Positions 16,997-24,638 of a stretch of 64,000 nt of DNA are shown piece after piece. The notes beneath the pieces were generated by a model, which searched no databases, was not told the origin of the DNA, and saw only the letters and a program-made list of their open reading frames with translations. The number at the start of each line of letters is the position of its first letter. Within the stretch, counting starts at the first letter, position 1. A program made the translations under genes and the position numbers. Source of the DNA: Chelativorans salis (GTDB lineage Bacteria; Pseudomonadota; Alphaproteobacteria; Rhizobiales; Rhizobiaceae); NCBI RefSeq assembly GCF_025336525.1, contig NZ_JAOCZP010000001.1, forward strand, positions 310,001-374,000. Direction: 5' to 3'.

Positions 16997-17932
16997 ATGG
17001 CCGAGACGCAAGCGAGCGAGCGCGACGACAAAGGCCGGGTCGATGCCAATCCGGCACTGTGGAACAAAACCATTGAGTTGCTTTGCGACGAGCCGGAGCA
17101 GATCAGGATCAAGAGCCAATCCTTCACGGATGCCATATTCGCGGACATTACCGCTCCGCCCGTCAGGGTGACGCAGAATGGTTCGGCCGGGGACAATCCC
17201 CATCGCTATCATCTTGTTCTTCTTTTCGAGGGACAGGGTACATACCACTGGGCGGGCGGCACCGGTACGCAGGTACCAGGCGATATCGTGCTCATCGACA
17301 CCGCGGAGCCATCCCAGGTGGTCTCTCCGATACGTTCCCACCTTGTGAGATGGAGCTTTCCCGAGCGGCTTATCGCGCCCTTCCTGCCGCTGCGCGACAA
17401 CCGTCCCGTTCTGCACATCGCCGCGCGCGAGGGCCTGATTACGGTGCTGACATGCCACATAAAGCAGCTTGCCAACGAGGTAGACCGGCTGGACCCTGCC
17501 GTCCAGCAGGGGCTTCTGGCGCATCTGTGCGGTCTTCTGGGGTTGGCCATCGAAGCGGAGAAAACTCCGCGCGCGGAACGCCGCTGCAACTACCGCACCT
17601 TTCAGCGTCAGCGGGTTCTAACCTATCTCGAGACCAATCTGAGCGACTGCCATCTGACGGCGCGGCGCGCGGCAAAGGACCTTGGCATGTCGCCGCGCTG
17701 GCTGCATGCACTCTTGGAGGACGTCGGGAGCGGGTTTCCGGATCTCGTCGCTCGCCGCCGCCTGGAAAAGAGCCTAGGGCTCCTCAAGAATCCGGCCTCC
17801 GATCATCTATCGATCGCGGAGATCGCCTTCCTTTCTGGATTCAACGACCTATCGACCTTCTATCGACGCTTCGGCGAATACTACAACATGACGCCGGGCG
17901 AGACGAGACGAATGCAGCGGCAGGCGGCCTGA
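16997..17932 (+). CDS. AraC-family regulator with an AraC_binding_2-type sensor
   Basis: I start at ATG 16997 (MAETQASERDDKG), with GAAGGGG just upstream; the longer frame to 16790 has an unlikely N-terminus. The 311-residue protein has an N-terminal cupin-like sensor (HLVLLFEGQGTYHWAGGTG, PGDIVLIDTAEPSQVV) and a C-terminal double HTH (SDCHLTARRAAKDLGMSPRW, then LSIAEIAFLSGFNDLSTFYR and PGETRR). This is the FeaR/AraC-like type. The second HTH is the AraC signature. It is divergent from the cupin-ABM-DsrE-methyltransferase run and probably activates it. Confidence 0.85.
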   Translation: MAETQASERDDKGRVDANPALWNKTIELLCDEPEQIRIKSQSFTDAIFADITAPPVRVTQNGSAGDNPHRYHLVLLFEGQGTYHWAGGTGTQVPGDIVLIDTAEPSQVVSPIRSHLVRWSFPERLIAPFLPLRDNRPVLHIAAREGLITVLTCHIKQLANEVDRLDPAVQQGLLAHLCGLLGLAIEAEKTPRAERRCNYRTFQRQRVLTYLETNLSDCHLTARRAAKDLGMSPRWLHALLEDVGSGFPDLVARRRLEKSLGLLKNPASDHLSIAEIAFLSGFNDLSTFYRRFGEYYNMTPGETRRMQRQAA

Positions 17933-18383
17933 GGCAGACTGAGCGGTTTCCGAGCGGGACTGGGAGGAGAATAACCAGAATCGCGCAGTGCTGCTGAGGC
18001 TCTCTGCGGGCGAAGGTCGCGTTGTGGCTGACGCCAGTGCGCTGCAGCGCGGTTTCAGCAGAACAATTTGGGCGCACATCAAGTTGTATCTCTGAGACAA
18101 AGGAGAAACAGCAGCGGCTCAGGAGTCTATCCCAGCATGTCCGGAGCAGCAGCAACTCGAGCAGGTTTGAGTAGCAACGGAGAAGTGATTCCGGAGAGTG
18201 AGCATTCGCGTTCTGAAGAGCGATGGTGACCGGCTCTGTCTGATTAATTTGTCGGGCGGAGGCATCGTCGAACAGCGTTGGTGGATGCGCTGCCAGGATA
18301 TCGAGGCGGCTGTGCGCTAGACGGGCCTGCGTGCAGTCACCGGCCTATATTCTCCCGTACCGCCATCTACGAAGGAAGGATCG
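17933..18383. other. Intergenic region with one possible 40-codon ORF
   Basis: These ~450 bases hold no recognisable gene. A GTG-started frame at 18198-18320, preceded by CCGGAGA, would encode 40 residues (VSIRVLKSDGDRLCLINLSG and onward, ending EAAVR). Its codon use is plausible, but I recognise no family and it may be the tail of a decayed gene. Confidence 0.3.
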
Positions 18384-19337
18384 ATGTTTCCATTCCGCTT
18401 TCCGCTGCCGCTGCTCGTGCTTTTCGTGACCCTGTCTGCTGCGGCAACGATGGCCAGGGCGGCGGAGTTGGAGGAACTTCGCGCCCGTGCCCTCTCGCTC
18501 GTCAATCAGGCCCGCGAAGCGCACGGCCTCAATTCGCTCGAAGGGAGCGATCTTCTCGATGAGGTGGCGCAGAACCACGCCGAGGACATGCTCGAACGGG
18601 ATTATTACGCGCACGTGTCGCCGGAGGGCGAAACCGTGCAGGACCGCTTTCGGGACCAAGGTGGCAGCCGCTGGAAACTGGTGGCCGAGAACATCGCCAC
18701 CTGTAGCGGCTGTCCGACTCCGGCTTCGCTGGAACGGGTTGAGCAGTTCCAGGAGGGCTGGATGGACAGCCCCGAGCACCGCAAGAACATCCTGGCGGAG
18801 GGGTTGGAGAGCTTCGGCTTCGGAATAGCCGGGAGCAACGGCACAATCTACGCCGTGCAGACCTTTGCCGGCCCCGGCGAGCCGCCAGGCCTGGCGCCTG
18901 ATGAGGAGCCGGTCGCTTTGAGTCCGGGCGAGCAGACGCAGGAGGCCGCGCAGGCCGTCAATAGGCTTCGGGAACGCGAGGGTTTAAATCCTGTCGAGCC
19001 AAGCAAGGCCCTGAGTGAGGTTGCCAGGCAATTGCTGCCGGAAGACGGGACGGCCGACAGCCTGATCGATCGGCCAGACAGCCTGTTCGACCTCCTGCCG
19101 GAGGATCAGGCGGCAAACTGGAGCAGTCTTGACGTCCTCGCCGCCGCCTGCGGTGGTTGTGGAACGCAACCTACCGCCGCCGATATCCGCAGCTTTATCG
19201 AGCAGTGGAGCAGTAATCCGCAAAATGATCAGGCCGTGCTCCAACAGGATTTGACCGATATGGGCTTCGCTATGCTCGCAAACGGTGAAGGCCGGAAAGT
19301 CGCCGTATCGCTTTTGGGCCAGCGCCGGCCGCGCTGA
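18384..19337 (+). CDS. Secreted CAP/SCP-domain protein with a C-terminal extension
   Basis: The 317-residue protein has a signal peptide (FRFPLPLLVLFVTLSAAATM, cleavage near ARAA) and a bacterial CAP/SCP domain at ~30-170. Typical elements are LVNQAREAHGLNSL, the HAEDMLERDYYAHVSPEG helix-loop with the CAP His, ENIATC, and SPEHRKNILAEGLESFGFGI. The C-terminal half (190-317) repeats the beginning of such a domain: QEAAQAVNRLREREGLNPVE resembles the first helix and IEQWSSNPQNDQAVLQQDLT resembles SPEHRKNIL. It thus looks like a second, degenerate CAP domain without the His. Role in the envelope is unknown. Confidence 0.85.
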   Translation: MFPFRFPLPLLVLFVTLSAAATMARAAELEELRARALSLVNQAREAHGLNSLEGSDLLDEVAQNHAEDMLERDYYAHVSPEGETVQDRFRDQGGSRWKLVAENIATCSGCPTPASLERVEQFQEGWMDSPEHRKNILAEGLESFGFGIAGSNGTIYAVQTFAGPGEPPGLAPDEEPVALSPGEQTQEAAQAVNRLREREGLNPVEPSKALSEVARQLLPEDGTADSLIDRPDSLFDLLPEDQAANWSSLDVLAAACGGCGTQPTAADIRSFIEQWSSNPQNDQAVLQQDLTDMGFAMLANGEGRKVAVSLLGQRRPR

Positions 19338-19657
19338 ACTGGCAGGAAGGTGGAGCTCATTGCAAGAGCCACTTTCGCCCGGCCGGTTTGAGCGTTTCGT
19401 GGGAAAGCGGTTGGAGCTATCCTCCGGCTCGAACCGTTGGAGCAACCGTCCATGAAACGAAGAGGGATACGGCCGACCTCTACGCAACCTCGTTCCGAGT
19501 AGTCGGGTCGAGCTACCTCCGAGGTACGGTGGGATAGCGCGGTGAGCATCAGGAGAAAGCTTCCCGCACGATGCTGGTCGTGCGAGGACAGATTGACCCG
19601 ATCTGCCATGAGGACTGGCCTCCTCAGAGCGCAGGTTATTGATCCGGTTCACGCTCC
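19338..19657. other. Intergenic region without recognisable features
   Basis: The ~320 bases between the CAP gene and the convergent DUF1801 gene show no reading frame that I recognise and no clear terminator hairpin. Confidence 0.5.
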
Positions 19658-20113
19658 TCAAGCGCTCTTTGGTCTCTTCCTAGAGCGGGCGGGGCGAGCG
19701 GTAGCCTGAGCCGAGATGTTCAATGCCACGGCGGCACGAATGAGTGCCTTCAACGCCTCTTCGTCGATCTCGTCGCCCTCATGGAAATCAATGGCACGCC
19801 TCACATTGCCTTCGAGGCTGGAGTTGAAGAGGCCCGAAGGATCCTCCAACGAGGCGCCCTTGGCGAAGGTCAGCTTCACTTTGTCCTTGTACGTTTCCCC
19901 GGTGCAGATGATGCCGGCGTGCTCCCACACCGGAACCCCCAGCATGTTCGACGGTTTTCGCCATTTCACCTCTTCAACCACTTCGGGGTCTGCCTCGTTG
20001 ATAAGGTCTCGGACCCGGGCGAGTGTCTCACCGCGCCAGTTGCTGAGTTCCCTGATCTTCTCGTCAATCAGCTGAGAGGGAGACTTTTCTTCCAGCGCGC
20101 CGCTCTTTTCCAT
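19658..20113 (-). CDS. DUF1801 family protein (YdhG-like)
   Basis: The real protein starts at ATG 20113 (MEKSGALEEKSPSQLID) and has 151 residues. DUF1801 features are present: helix RVRDLINEADPEVVEEVKW, the NMLGVPVWEHAGIIC strand pair, KVKLTFAKGASL and FNSSLEGNVRRAID. The basic tail (TARPARSRKRPKSA) is common in this family. Biochemical role is unknown. It is the last gene of a minus-strand run headed by an ArsR repressor at 22135, 73 bases after another DUF1801 gene; the two are paralogues. Confidence 0.85.
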   Translation of the reverse strand: MEKSGALEEKSPSQLIDEKIRELSNWRGETLARVRDLINEADPEVVEEVKWRKPSNMLGVPVWEHAGIICTGETYKDKVKLTFAKGASLEDPSGLFNSSLEGNVRRAIDFHEGDEIDEEALKALIRAAVALNISAQATARPARSRKRPKSA

Positions 20114-20186
20114 GGTTCCTCGCTTTCGGTTTCTTTTGTTTCCAAGCAGGGCGAACAGGGGCCTGCTAGCGAGGTCCTTGCCCGCG

Positions 20187-20684
20187 CTACGGAACCCAGC
20201 CGGGCAACTCCGATGCCTGCCTGATCCAGCTTGCCACCAACTCCTCGTCGATCTGGTCGCCCTCGTGGATGTGGAAGTAGCGCGCGTTCTTGTCCTTGGA
20301 CTCGACGGGCGGAGGAGGACTGAGCGACGCGCCGCGGAAGAAGGCCACTTTGATGTACTTCGTGAAGCAATGATAGCTGAGGAACCAGCCTTGGCCCTCG
20401 ATGCCATAAAACGGCGAGTTCCATTTGACCGCCTTACGCACGTCGGGGACCGTCCGCTCGATGAGCGCGTCGAGGCGACGACCGGCGTCGCTTTTCCAGC
20501 CCGGCATGGCCGCGATGTAGGCCTGCACGGGGGCATTGCCGTCACCCTTCGCGATCTGGGGATTGCCGCCTGAAAGGAGGGCAACCTCGCCGGGCTGGGA
20601 ACTCTGCTCCGCCCTGCGCGGCTCGGTCGGTTTGCCGGCAGCCATCTTGGCGGCCTTCGCCGACTTGTTAGTCTTCCTGGTCAT
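20187..20684 (-). CDS. DUF1801 family protein with a basic N-terminal tail
   Basis: I start at ATG 20684 (MTRKTNKSAKAAKM), which overlaps the stop of the upstream small membrane gene by 4 bases. The 165-residue protein has a Lys/Ala-rich tail of ~40 residues, then the DUF1801 domain (VQAYIAAMPGWKSDAGRRLD, VKWNSPFYGIEGQGWFLSY, KVAFFRGASL). The second half resembles the neighbouring DUF1801 protein in its IHEGDQIDEELVASWI stretch, matching FHEGDEIDEEALKALI. This supports paralogy by an old duplication. Confidence 0.85.
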   Translation of the reverse strand: MTRKTNKSAKAAKMAAGKPTEPRRAEQSSQPGEVALLSGGNPQIAKGDGNAPVQAYIAAMPGWKSDAGRRLDALIERTVPDVRKAVKWNSPFYGIEGQGWFLSYHCFTKYIKVAFFRGASLSPPPPVESKDKNARYFHIHEGDQIDEELVASWIRQASELPGWVP

Positions 20685-20905
20685 TGCGTTCGCTCCTGTC
20701 CGCCGCTCCATTTGGTGACATATGGCAGCACGAACATGTACAGGCCGGTGAGCAAGAGCAAGGCGAGCGGGAGCAACGGCAGGAGATACACCCATTCTGC
20801 AGGCTCTTCCCCCAGTCCCAAGGCGCCGAAGATGCCGACGACCAACACCGTGAAGGCGATGGCCAACCACCGGTGGGTTTGCCGTATCCACGTGTTCCAA
20901 TTCAA
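20681..20905 (-). CDS. Small two-helix membrane protein
   Basis: The 74-residue product has two membrane segments, WLAIAFTVLVVGIFGALGL and VYLLPLLPLALLLLTGLYMF, joined by a short acidic loop (GEEPAEW). The opening MNWNTWIRQTHRW is typical of small proteins found beside VOC and DUF1801 genes and of the first helix of PepSY-like proteins. Its stop overlaps the start of the DUF1801 gene by 4 bases (ATGA). Function unknown. Confidence 0.75.
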   Translation of the reverse strand: MNWNTWIRQTHRWLAIAFTVLVVGIFGALGLGEEPAEWVYLLPLLPLALLLLTGLYMFVLPYVTKWSGGQERTQ

Positions 20906-20993
20906 AGGGATCTCCTATTCCGATGAGCCGAGAGGGATCGGGTTGCGCAGACGGCGGCGGCCTTCTTTCAGGCGGCCGCACTTGTACCGGTGA

Positions 20994-21329
20994 TCAGGGA
21001 TCTTGAAGAAGCCCGATGACGTTGTCGTCAGCGTCTTTGACGGTTGCGATCAATCTTCCGCCACCGACATTCTTGGCCTCCTGCTGTATCTGCCCGCCAG
21101 CGGCTACCAAAGATTTCAGGCTCTGCTCAATGTCGTCAACGTGATGGTAGGCCGTCATCCCGGTCTCATGACCACTGGGTGCTAACCCGATTTCCTGGTC
21201 TCCGACCCGAAACCCGACGTAGTACGCCTGATCCGTATGCGGATTGACGCCCAACAGCTCGCGATAGAGCGTCTTGGCTTGCGCTATGTCCCTGACTGGA
21301 TAGACGACAGTTTTGATGCCATGACTCAT
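20994..21329 (-). CDS. VOC (glyoxalase/dioxygenase fold) family protein
   Basis: The ATG at 21329 (MSHGIKTVVYPVRDIAQ) is preferred because AGGAG lies 10 bases before it, while the ATG at 21338 directly abuts the AGGAG. The 111-residue protein has one pair of beta-alpha-beta-beta-beta modules: AKTLYRELLGVNP, VGFRVGDQEIGLAP, HHVDDIEQSLKSLVAAGG, and the final KDADDNVIGLLQDP. Metal ligands are the first H-x-like position and the final E/D, only partly conserved. Substrate unknown. It lies 72 bases after the SRPBCC gene in the ArsR-headed run. Confidence 0.85.
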   Translation of the reverse strand: MSHGIKTVVYPVRDIAQAKTLYRELLGVNPHTDQAYYVGFRVGDQEIGLAPSGHETGMTAYHHVDDIEQSLKSLVAAGGQIQQEAKNVGGGRLIATVKDADDNVIGLLQDP

Positions 21330-21401
21330 GAAGACCATCTCCTGGTGATTGGCTGTTGTTGACGGCGCATACCGTCCAACTTTGAAATGCGCGGGCAGAC
21401 T

Positions 21402-21812
21402 TCAGTCCATGCGCTCCAGGACCTGCTCCAGCGCGGCAAAGAACCGCGGCCATCCGGCTGTGGCGCCCCGGTAGTAGGGCTGCTGGTCCGGCCGGAAGCC
21501 CTCCTGCTCCATGCGCAGAATGGTGCCTGAGCTCGTAGGCGTGAGCGTCCAGGTGATGACGCTTCTGAGATCCTTGGTATCCCACGAGTACGACAGCGTC
21601 CTGTGCGGCTCGGCCGTCTGGACTTGACCTTCGACAACGCCCCAGTCCGCGCTGAGACTGAAACTGTGCTCCACGACGGGCTTGAAGTCGTTCTTCATGA
21701 GCCACTCCTCGATCAGGTGCGGTTGCGTGAGGGCACGCCAGATTTTTTCCGGCGGATGGTGGATCTCCCGTTCGACAACGATGGAGAGAGTTTCGCTCGC
21801 AGTATTGGTCAT
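21402..21812 (-). CDS. SRPBCC/AHSA1 family protein
   Basis: The 136-residue protein begins SIVVEREIHHPPEKIWRALT, followed by PHLIEEWLMKNDFKP and the C-terminal helix RFFAALEQVLERMD. It is a single AHSA1-like helix-grip domain for a hydrophobic ligand. It is translated in an ATGA overlap with the ArsR gene just upstream, the very common ArsR-SRPBCC pairing, in which the repressor and the ligand-binding protein form one unit. Confidence 0.88.
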   Translation of the reverse strand: MTNTASETLSIVVEREIHHPPEKIWRALTQPHLIEEWLMKNDFKPVVEHSFSLSADWGVVEGQVQTAEPHRTLSYSWDTKDLRSVITWTLTPTSSGTILRMEQEGFRPDQQPYYRGATAGWPRFFAALEQVLERMD

Positions 21813-22135
21813 TGGTCCATCCTGTTGAGCAGGTCTTCGAGGTCGTCGAACCGGCCCTCCCAGAACCCGGTCATTTCATTCGTCCAGTCGACCAGCGGCG
21901 AAAGCGCGCCGACCTCAGCGCTGTAATGCGTCTGGCGACCTTCGTGGCGGTGGCGCACAAGCCCCGCCCGTTTCAGAACCCCGAGATGCTTTGAGACGGC
22001 AGGTTGCGAGACACCGGCCTGAGCCGTCAGCGCCCCGACAGTCTGGTCTCCGTCGCGGCACAGCCGCTCGAAGATGGCTCGTCGCGTCGGATCGGCAAGC
22101 GTTCTGAAAAGGACGTCGTGGGGCTGCGGCATCAC
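21809..22135 (-). CDS. ArsR-family winged-helix repressor
   Basis: The 108-residue protein has the ArsR/SmtB winged helix: LADPTRRAIFERLCRDGDQT, recognition region AGVSQPAVSKHLGVLKRAGL, and the wing RHRHEGRQTHYSAE. The E-L-C-V-C metal box of classic ArsR is absent (ERLCRDGD instead), so it is probably a non-metal sensor of the type that travels with SRPBCC genes. A 17-base palindrome 19 bases upstream of its start (22154-22170) is its probable autoregulatory operator. Confidence 0.88.
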   Translation of the reverse strand: MMPQPHDVLFRTLADPTRRAIFERLCRDGDQTVGALTAQAGVSQPAVSKHLGVLKRAGLVRHRHEGRQTHYSAEVGALSPLVDWTNEMTGFWEGRFDDLEDLLNRMDQ

Positions 22136-22153
22136 AATCTATAACTCATTGGC

Positions 22154-22170
22154 TATGGGTTAAACCCATA
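22154..22170 (-). promoter_or_regulatory. Palindromic operator upstream of the ArsR gene
   Basis: TATGGGTT-A-AACCCATA is a perfect inverted repeat with 8-base arms and one central base, and two of the three next flanking pairs also match (GG on one side, CC on the other). It lies between 19 and 35 bases upstream of the ArsR start. Its symmetry and place match sites of ArsR-family dimers; binding has not been shown. Confidence 0.7.
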
Positions 22171-22449
22171 ACCGCCAAGATATAGGTGAGTCAAGCGGGG
22201 ACGTGGAGCGGCATAGGAGGTGGAGCTTTGCTCCTAGCGTCTACTACCGGATCGACCTAGTCGCGCTGCGGTTGCCGCAAATGTCATCCGGTGTCGTTCC
22301 GCCGAGACGGGTCAACCGTCATCGCACTTCGCGAGGCCAAAAGATTTGGCTCGAGTGATCGGTCTCACCCACCCGTAGAACAGGTTGTATTTTGCGAGAC
22401 GGCGAGGCATAGTCCACGCTGCATAAGCTTCCGAAATGGGGAGAGTACG

Positions 22450-22557
22450 ATGAAAGCCTTCATGTCCAAGAAGAAAGCCATTCATCCTCAACAGGACATG
22501 AAGCGTTATGCATTCACGACTCCGGAAAGTGGCGTCGCAAGGAGACGCGCCCCGTAG
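22450..22557 (+). CDS. Possible 35-residue leader ORF before the ABC exporter
   Basis: A GGGAGA sequence 5 bases before ATG 22450 opens a 35-codon frame (MKAFMSKKKAIHPQQDMKRY and onward, ending RRRAP) that stops 50 bases inside the exporter frame. It is strongly basic. It could be a leader peptide, or the exporter may have a later start. The rest of 22171-22507 shows no gene. Confidence 0.25.
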   Translation: MKAFMSKKKAIHPQQDMKRYAFTTPESGVARRRAP

Positions 22558-24400
22558 CCTACTGAAGAACCGGCTGTCACAGGCAGCCACCCACAACCTG
22601 TCGGCTGCAACTCAGCCAGCCCACAGTCCGTCAGCCGCACCAAAGCCTGAAGGTCACGCAGCCCATTCGCGTGCCCGAAAGTTCCTGTCCTACTACAGGC
22701 CGCATCTGCCGCTGTTAGCGGCTGATCTTGCGTGCGCGTTTCTGGTTTCAGCAACGGCGCTCTTCCTGCCTCTGTGCGCCAACTACATTACCAAGCGTCT
22801 GGTGCAGCTTCCCGACGTGCCGGAGGCGCTTGGTCAGATCTATCTGATGGGCGCAGCCATGCTTGCCCTACTGGCGCTGGAGGTGCTGGGGACCCTCTTT
22901 GTCGATTATCAGGGCCATGTCATGGGTGCGAAGATCGAACGCACCCTGCGCAGGGAACTGTTCGAACACTGCCAGAAGCTCGCCTTCAGCTTCTACGATC
23001 GCCAGCGCGTCGGGCAGTTGATGAGCCGCATCACCAACGATTCGTTCTGGCTGGGCGAGCTCTTCCATCATGGACCGGAGGATATGGCGATCGCCCTCCT
23101 CAAATTTGTGGGCGCGATCCTCATCCTCGCCTATATCGACCTGCCGCTCACGCTGCTTATCCTCGCCTTCACGCCCTTTGCCGTGCTCTTCGCGCTGCAC
23201 TTCAACCGGCGGATGAACCAGGCGCTCCAGCGCAGCAAGGAGCGGATCGCGGCGGTGAACGAGCGCGTCGAGGATTCGCTCGCTGGCATACGAGTGGTTC
23301 AGTCCTTCGCCAATGAGCAGCTCGAAATACGCCGCTTTGAGGAGGAGAATGCTCGCTTCTTCCAAAGCCGCAGGGACGGCTATCGGAGTGAAGCCTTTTT
23401 CTCGGTCGGGAACACGACGTCCGCTCAGCTCATCACGATCGCGGTGATCGTCATCGGTGCCATCCGCGTCGTGAAGGCCGAGCTCAGTGTTGCCGACATG
23501 CTGACCTTCCTTTTGTGCGTGGCGGTGCTGGTCGATCCCGTCAAGCGCCTGGCAAATTTCGTGCGGCTCTGGCAGGAGGGCTATACGGGCTTCGTGCGGG
23601 CTATGGAGATCCTGGAAGTGGAGCCTGAGATCGAAGACCGGCCGAACGCGGTCGATCTTGCCCGCTCCCGTGGCGCGGTTGCATTTCGCGACGTCGGCTT
23701 CCGCTATCAGGATGACGGGCCGCATGTCTTCAAAAACCTGACCTTCGACATCGCGCCGGGTGAGTTCGTTGCTCTCGTCGGGGCGTCCGGAGCCGGCAAG
23801 AGCACCTTGTGCGCGCTGATCCCCCGCTTCTACGAAGTGCAGGAAGGCGCAATTCTGATCGACGGGATGGATATCCGCGATCTGACGCTCAAATCGCTGC
23901 GACAAAACATCGGCGTCGTGCAGCAGGATGTCTATCTGTTTGCTGGCACGGTGGCCGAAAACCTGCGCTATGGCCGGCCCGATGCCACCGATGGAGAGAT
24001 CGTCGAGGCCGCAAAAGCCGCCAACGCCGACGATTTCATCATGGCGCTGCCCAATGGCTACGACACGGATATCGGGCAGCGCGGCGTAAAACTCTCTGGC
24101 GGCCAAAGGCAGCGCCTTACCATTGCACGGGCGTTCCTCAAGGACCCGTCTGTCCTGATCTTCGACGAAGCCACGAGCGCACTCGACAATGAAAGCGAGC
24201 GGGCAGTCCAGGCCGCGTTGCTTGATCTCACCGAAGGGCGGACGACCATTGTCATCGCGCACAGGCTCTCCACCGTCCGCAAGGCTGACCGGATCCTGGT
24301 CCTGACAGAAGAGGGCATTGCCGAGCAAGGTACCCACGACACTCTCATCTCCGCCGACGGCGCTTATGCGAACCTCTACAAGGCGCAAGCCAGTATCTGA
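22508..24400 (+). CDS. ABC exporter, fused membrane and ATPase domains (MsbA/LmrA-like)
   Basis: The 630-residue half-transporter has a six-helix type I exporter membrane domain (from about residue 65 to 350; e.g. LACAFLVSATALFLPLCANY, LLKFVGAILILAYIDLPLTL) and an ATPase domain at ~370-630. Walker A is GASGAGKSTLC, Q-loop VVQQDVYLFAG, signature LSGGQRQRLTIARAFL, Walker B LIFDEATSALD and the H-loop IVIAHRLST. It would work as a homodimer exporting a lipid or drug-like compound. The N-terminal ~50 residues before ARKFLSYYRPHL are low-complexity, so the start is uncertain. It is convergent with the flavoprotein operon. Confidence 0.88.
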   Translation: MHSRLRKVASQGDAPRSLLKNRLSQAATHNLSAATQPAHSPSAAPKPEGHAAHSRARKFLSYYRPHLPLLAADLACAFLVSATALFLPLCANYITKRLVQLPDVPEALGQIYLMGAAMLALLALEVLGTLFVDYQGHVMGAKIERTLRRELFEHCQKLAFSFYDRQRVGQLMSRITNDSFWLGELFHHGPEDMAIALLKFVGAILILAYIDLPLTLLILAFTPFAVLFALHFNRRMNQALQRSKERIAAVNERVEDSLAGIRVVQSFANEQLEIRRFEEENARFFQSRRDGYRSEAFFSVGNTTSAQLITIAVIVIGAIRVVKAELSVADMLTFLLCVAVLVDPVKRLANFVRLWQEGYTGFVRAMEILEVEPEIEDRPNAVDLARSRGAVAFRDVGFRYQDDGPHVFKNLTFDIAPGEFVALVGASGAGKSTLCALIPRFYEVQEGAILIDGMDIRDLTLKSLRQNIGVVQQDVYLFAGTVAENLRYGRPDATDGEIVEAAKAANADDFIMALPNGYDTDIGQRGVKLSGGQRQRLTIARAFLKDPSVLIFDEATSALDNESERAVQAALLDLTEGRTTIVIAHRLSTVRKADRILVLTEEGIAEQGTHDTLISADGAYANLYKAQASI

Positions 24401-24413
24401 CGTGCATGGAAGA

Positions 24414-24446
24414 CATCCGGTTGCGTCTGCGGAACGCGACCGGATG
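24414..24446. terminator. Hairpin between convergent genes
   Basis: CATCCGGT...ACCGGATG with the inner GCGT/ACGC pairing gives a 13-base-pair stem (one G-T pair) and a 7-base loop. It lies 14 bases after the exporter stop and 60 bases beyond the stop of the convergent 43-codon ORF. The position suits a bidirectional terminator, although there is no T-run. Confidence 0.5.
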
Positions 24447-24506
24447 CGCCGCGGTCGAACGCCACGTCTCCGGCCCTAGGCCGGTTATGTTGGTTCGGGG
24501 TCAAAG

Positions 24507-24638
24507 TCATTTCAGAAAGATCACGTTGTCGCAGACGATAGCCGTCTGTCCGTCCGGACCGGAGGCGTGAAGTTTGATGGCGTCGACGTAATAACCGGCC
24601 AATCCCGGTCCCTCGGAGCGGGGATATTCCCTGCTCAT
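24507..24638 (-). CDS. 43-residue ORF translationally coupled to the flavoprotein gene
   Basis: Its ATG overlaps the TGA of the flavoprotein gene as ATGA (24635-24638). The product starts MSREYPRSEGPGLAGYYVDA and ends IVCDNVIFLK, with one Cys and a beta-strand-rich, soluble composition. It is too short for ordinary ORF cut-offs. I recognise no family; it may be a small partner of the flavoprotein. Confidence 0.5.
   Translation of the reverse strand: MSREYPRSEGPGLAGYYVDAIKLHASGPDGQTAIVCDNVIFLK

Noticed and set aside
22868-24388. 506-codon open frame on the minus strand opposite the ABC exporter
   Set aside because: It is the shadow of a well-supported exporter gene in GC-rich DNA; the translation has no family features.
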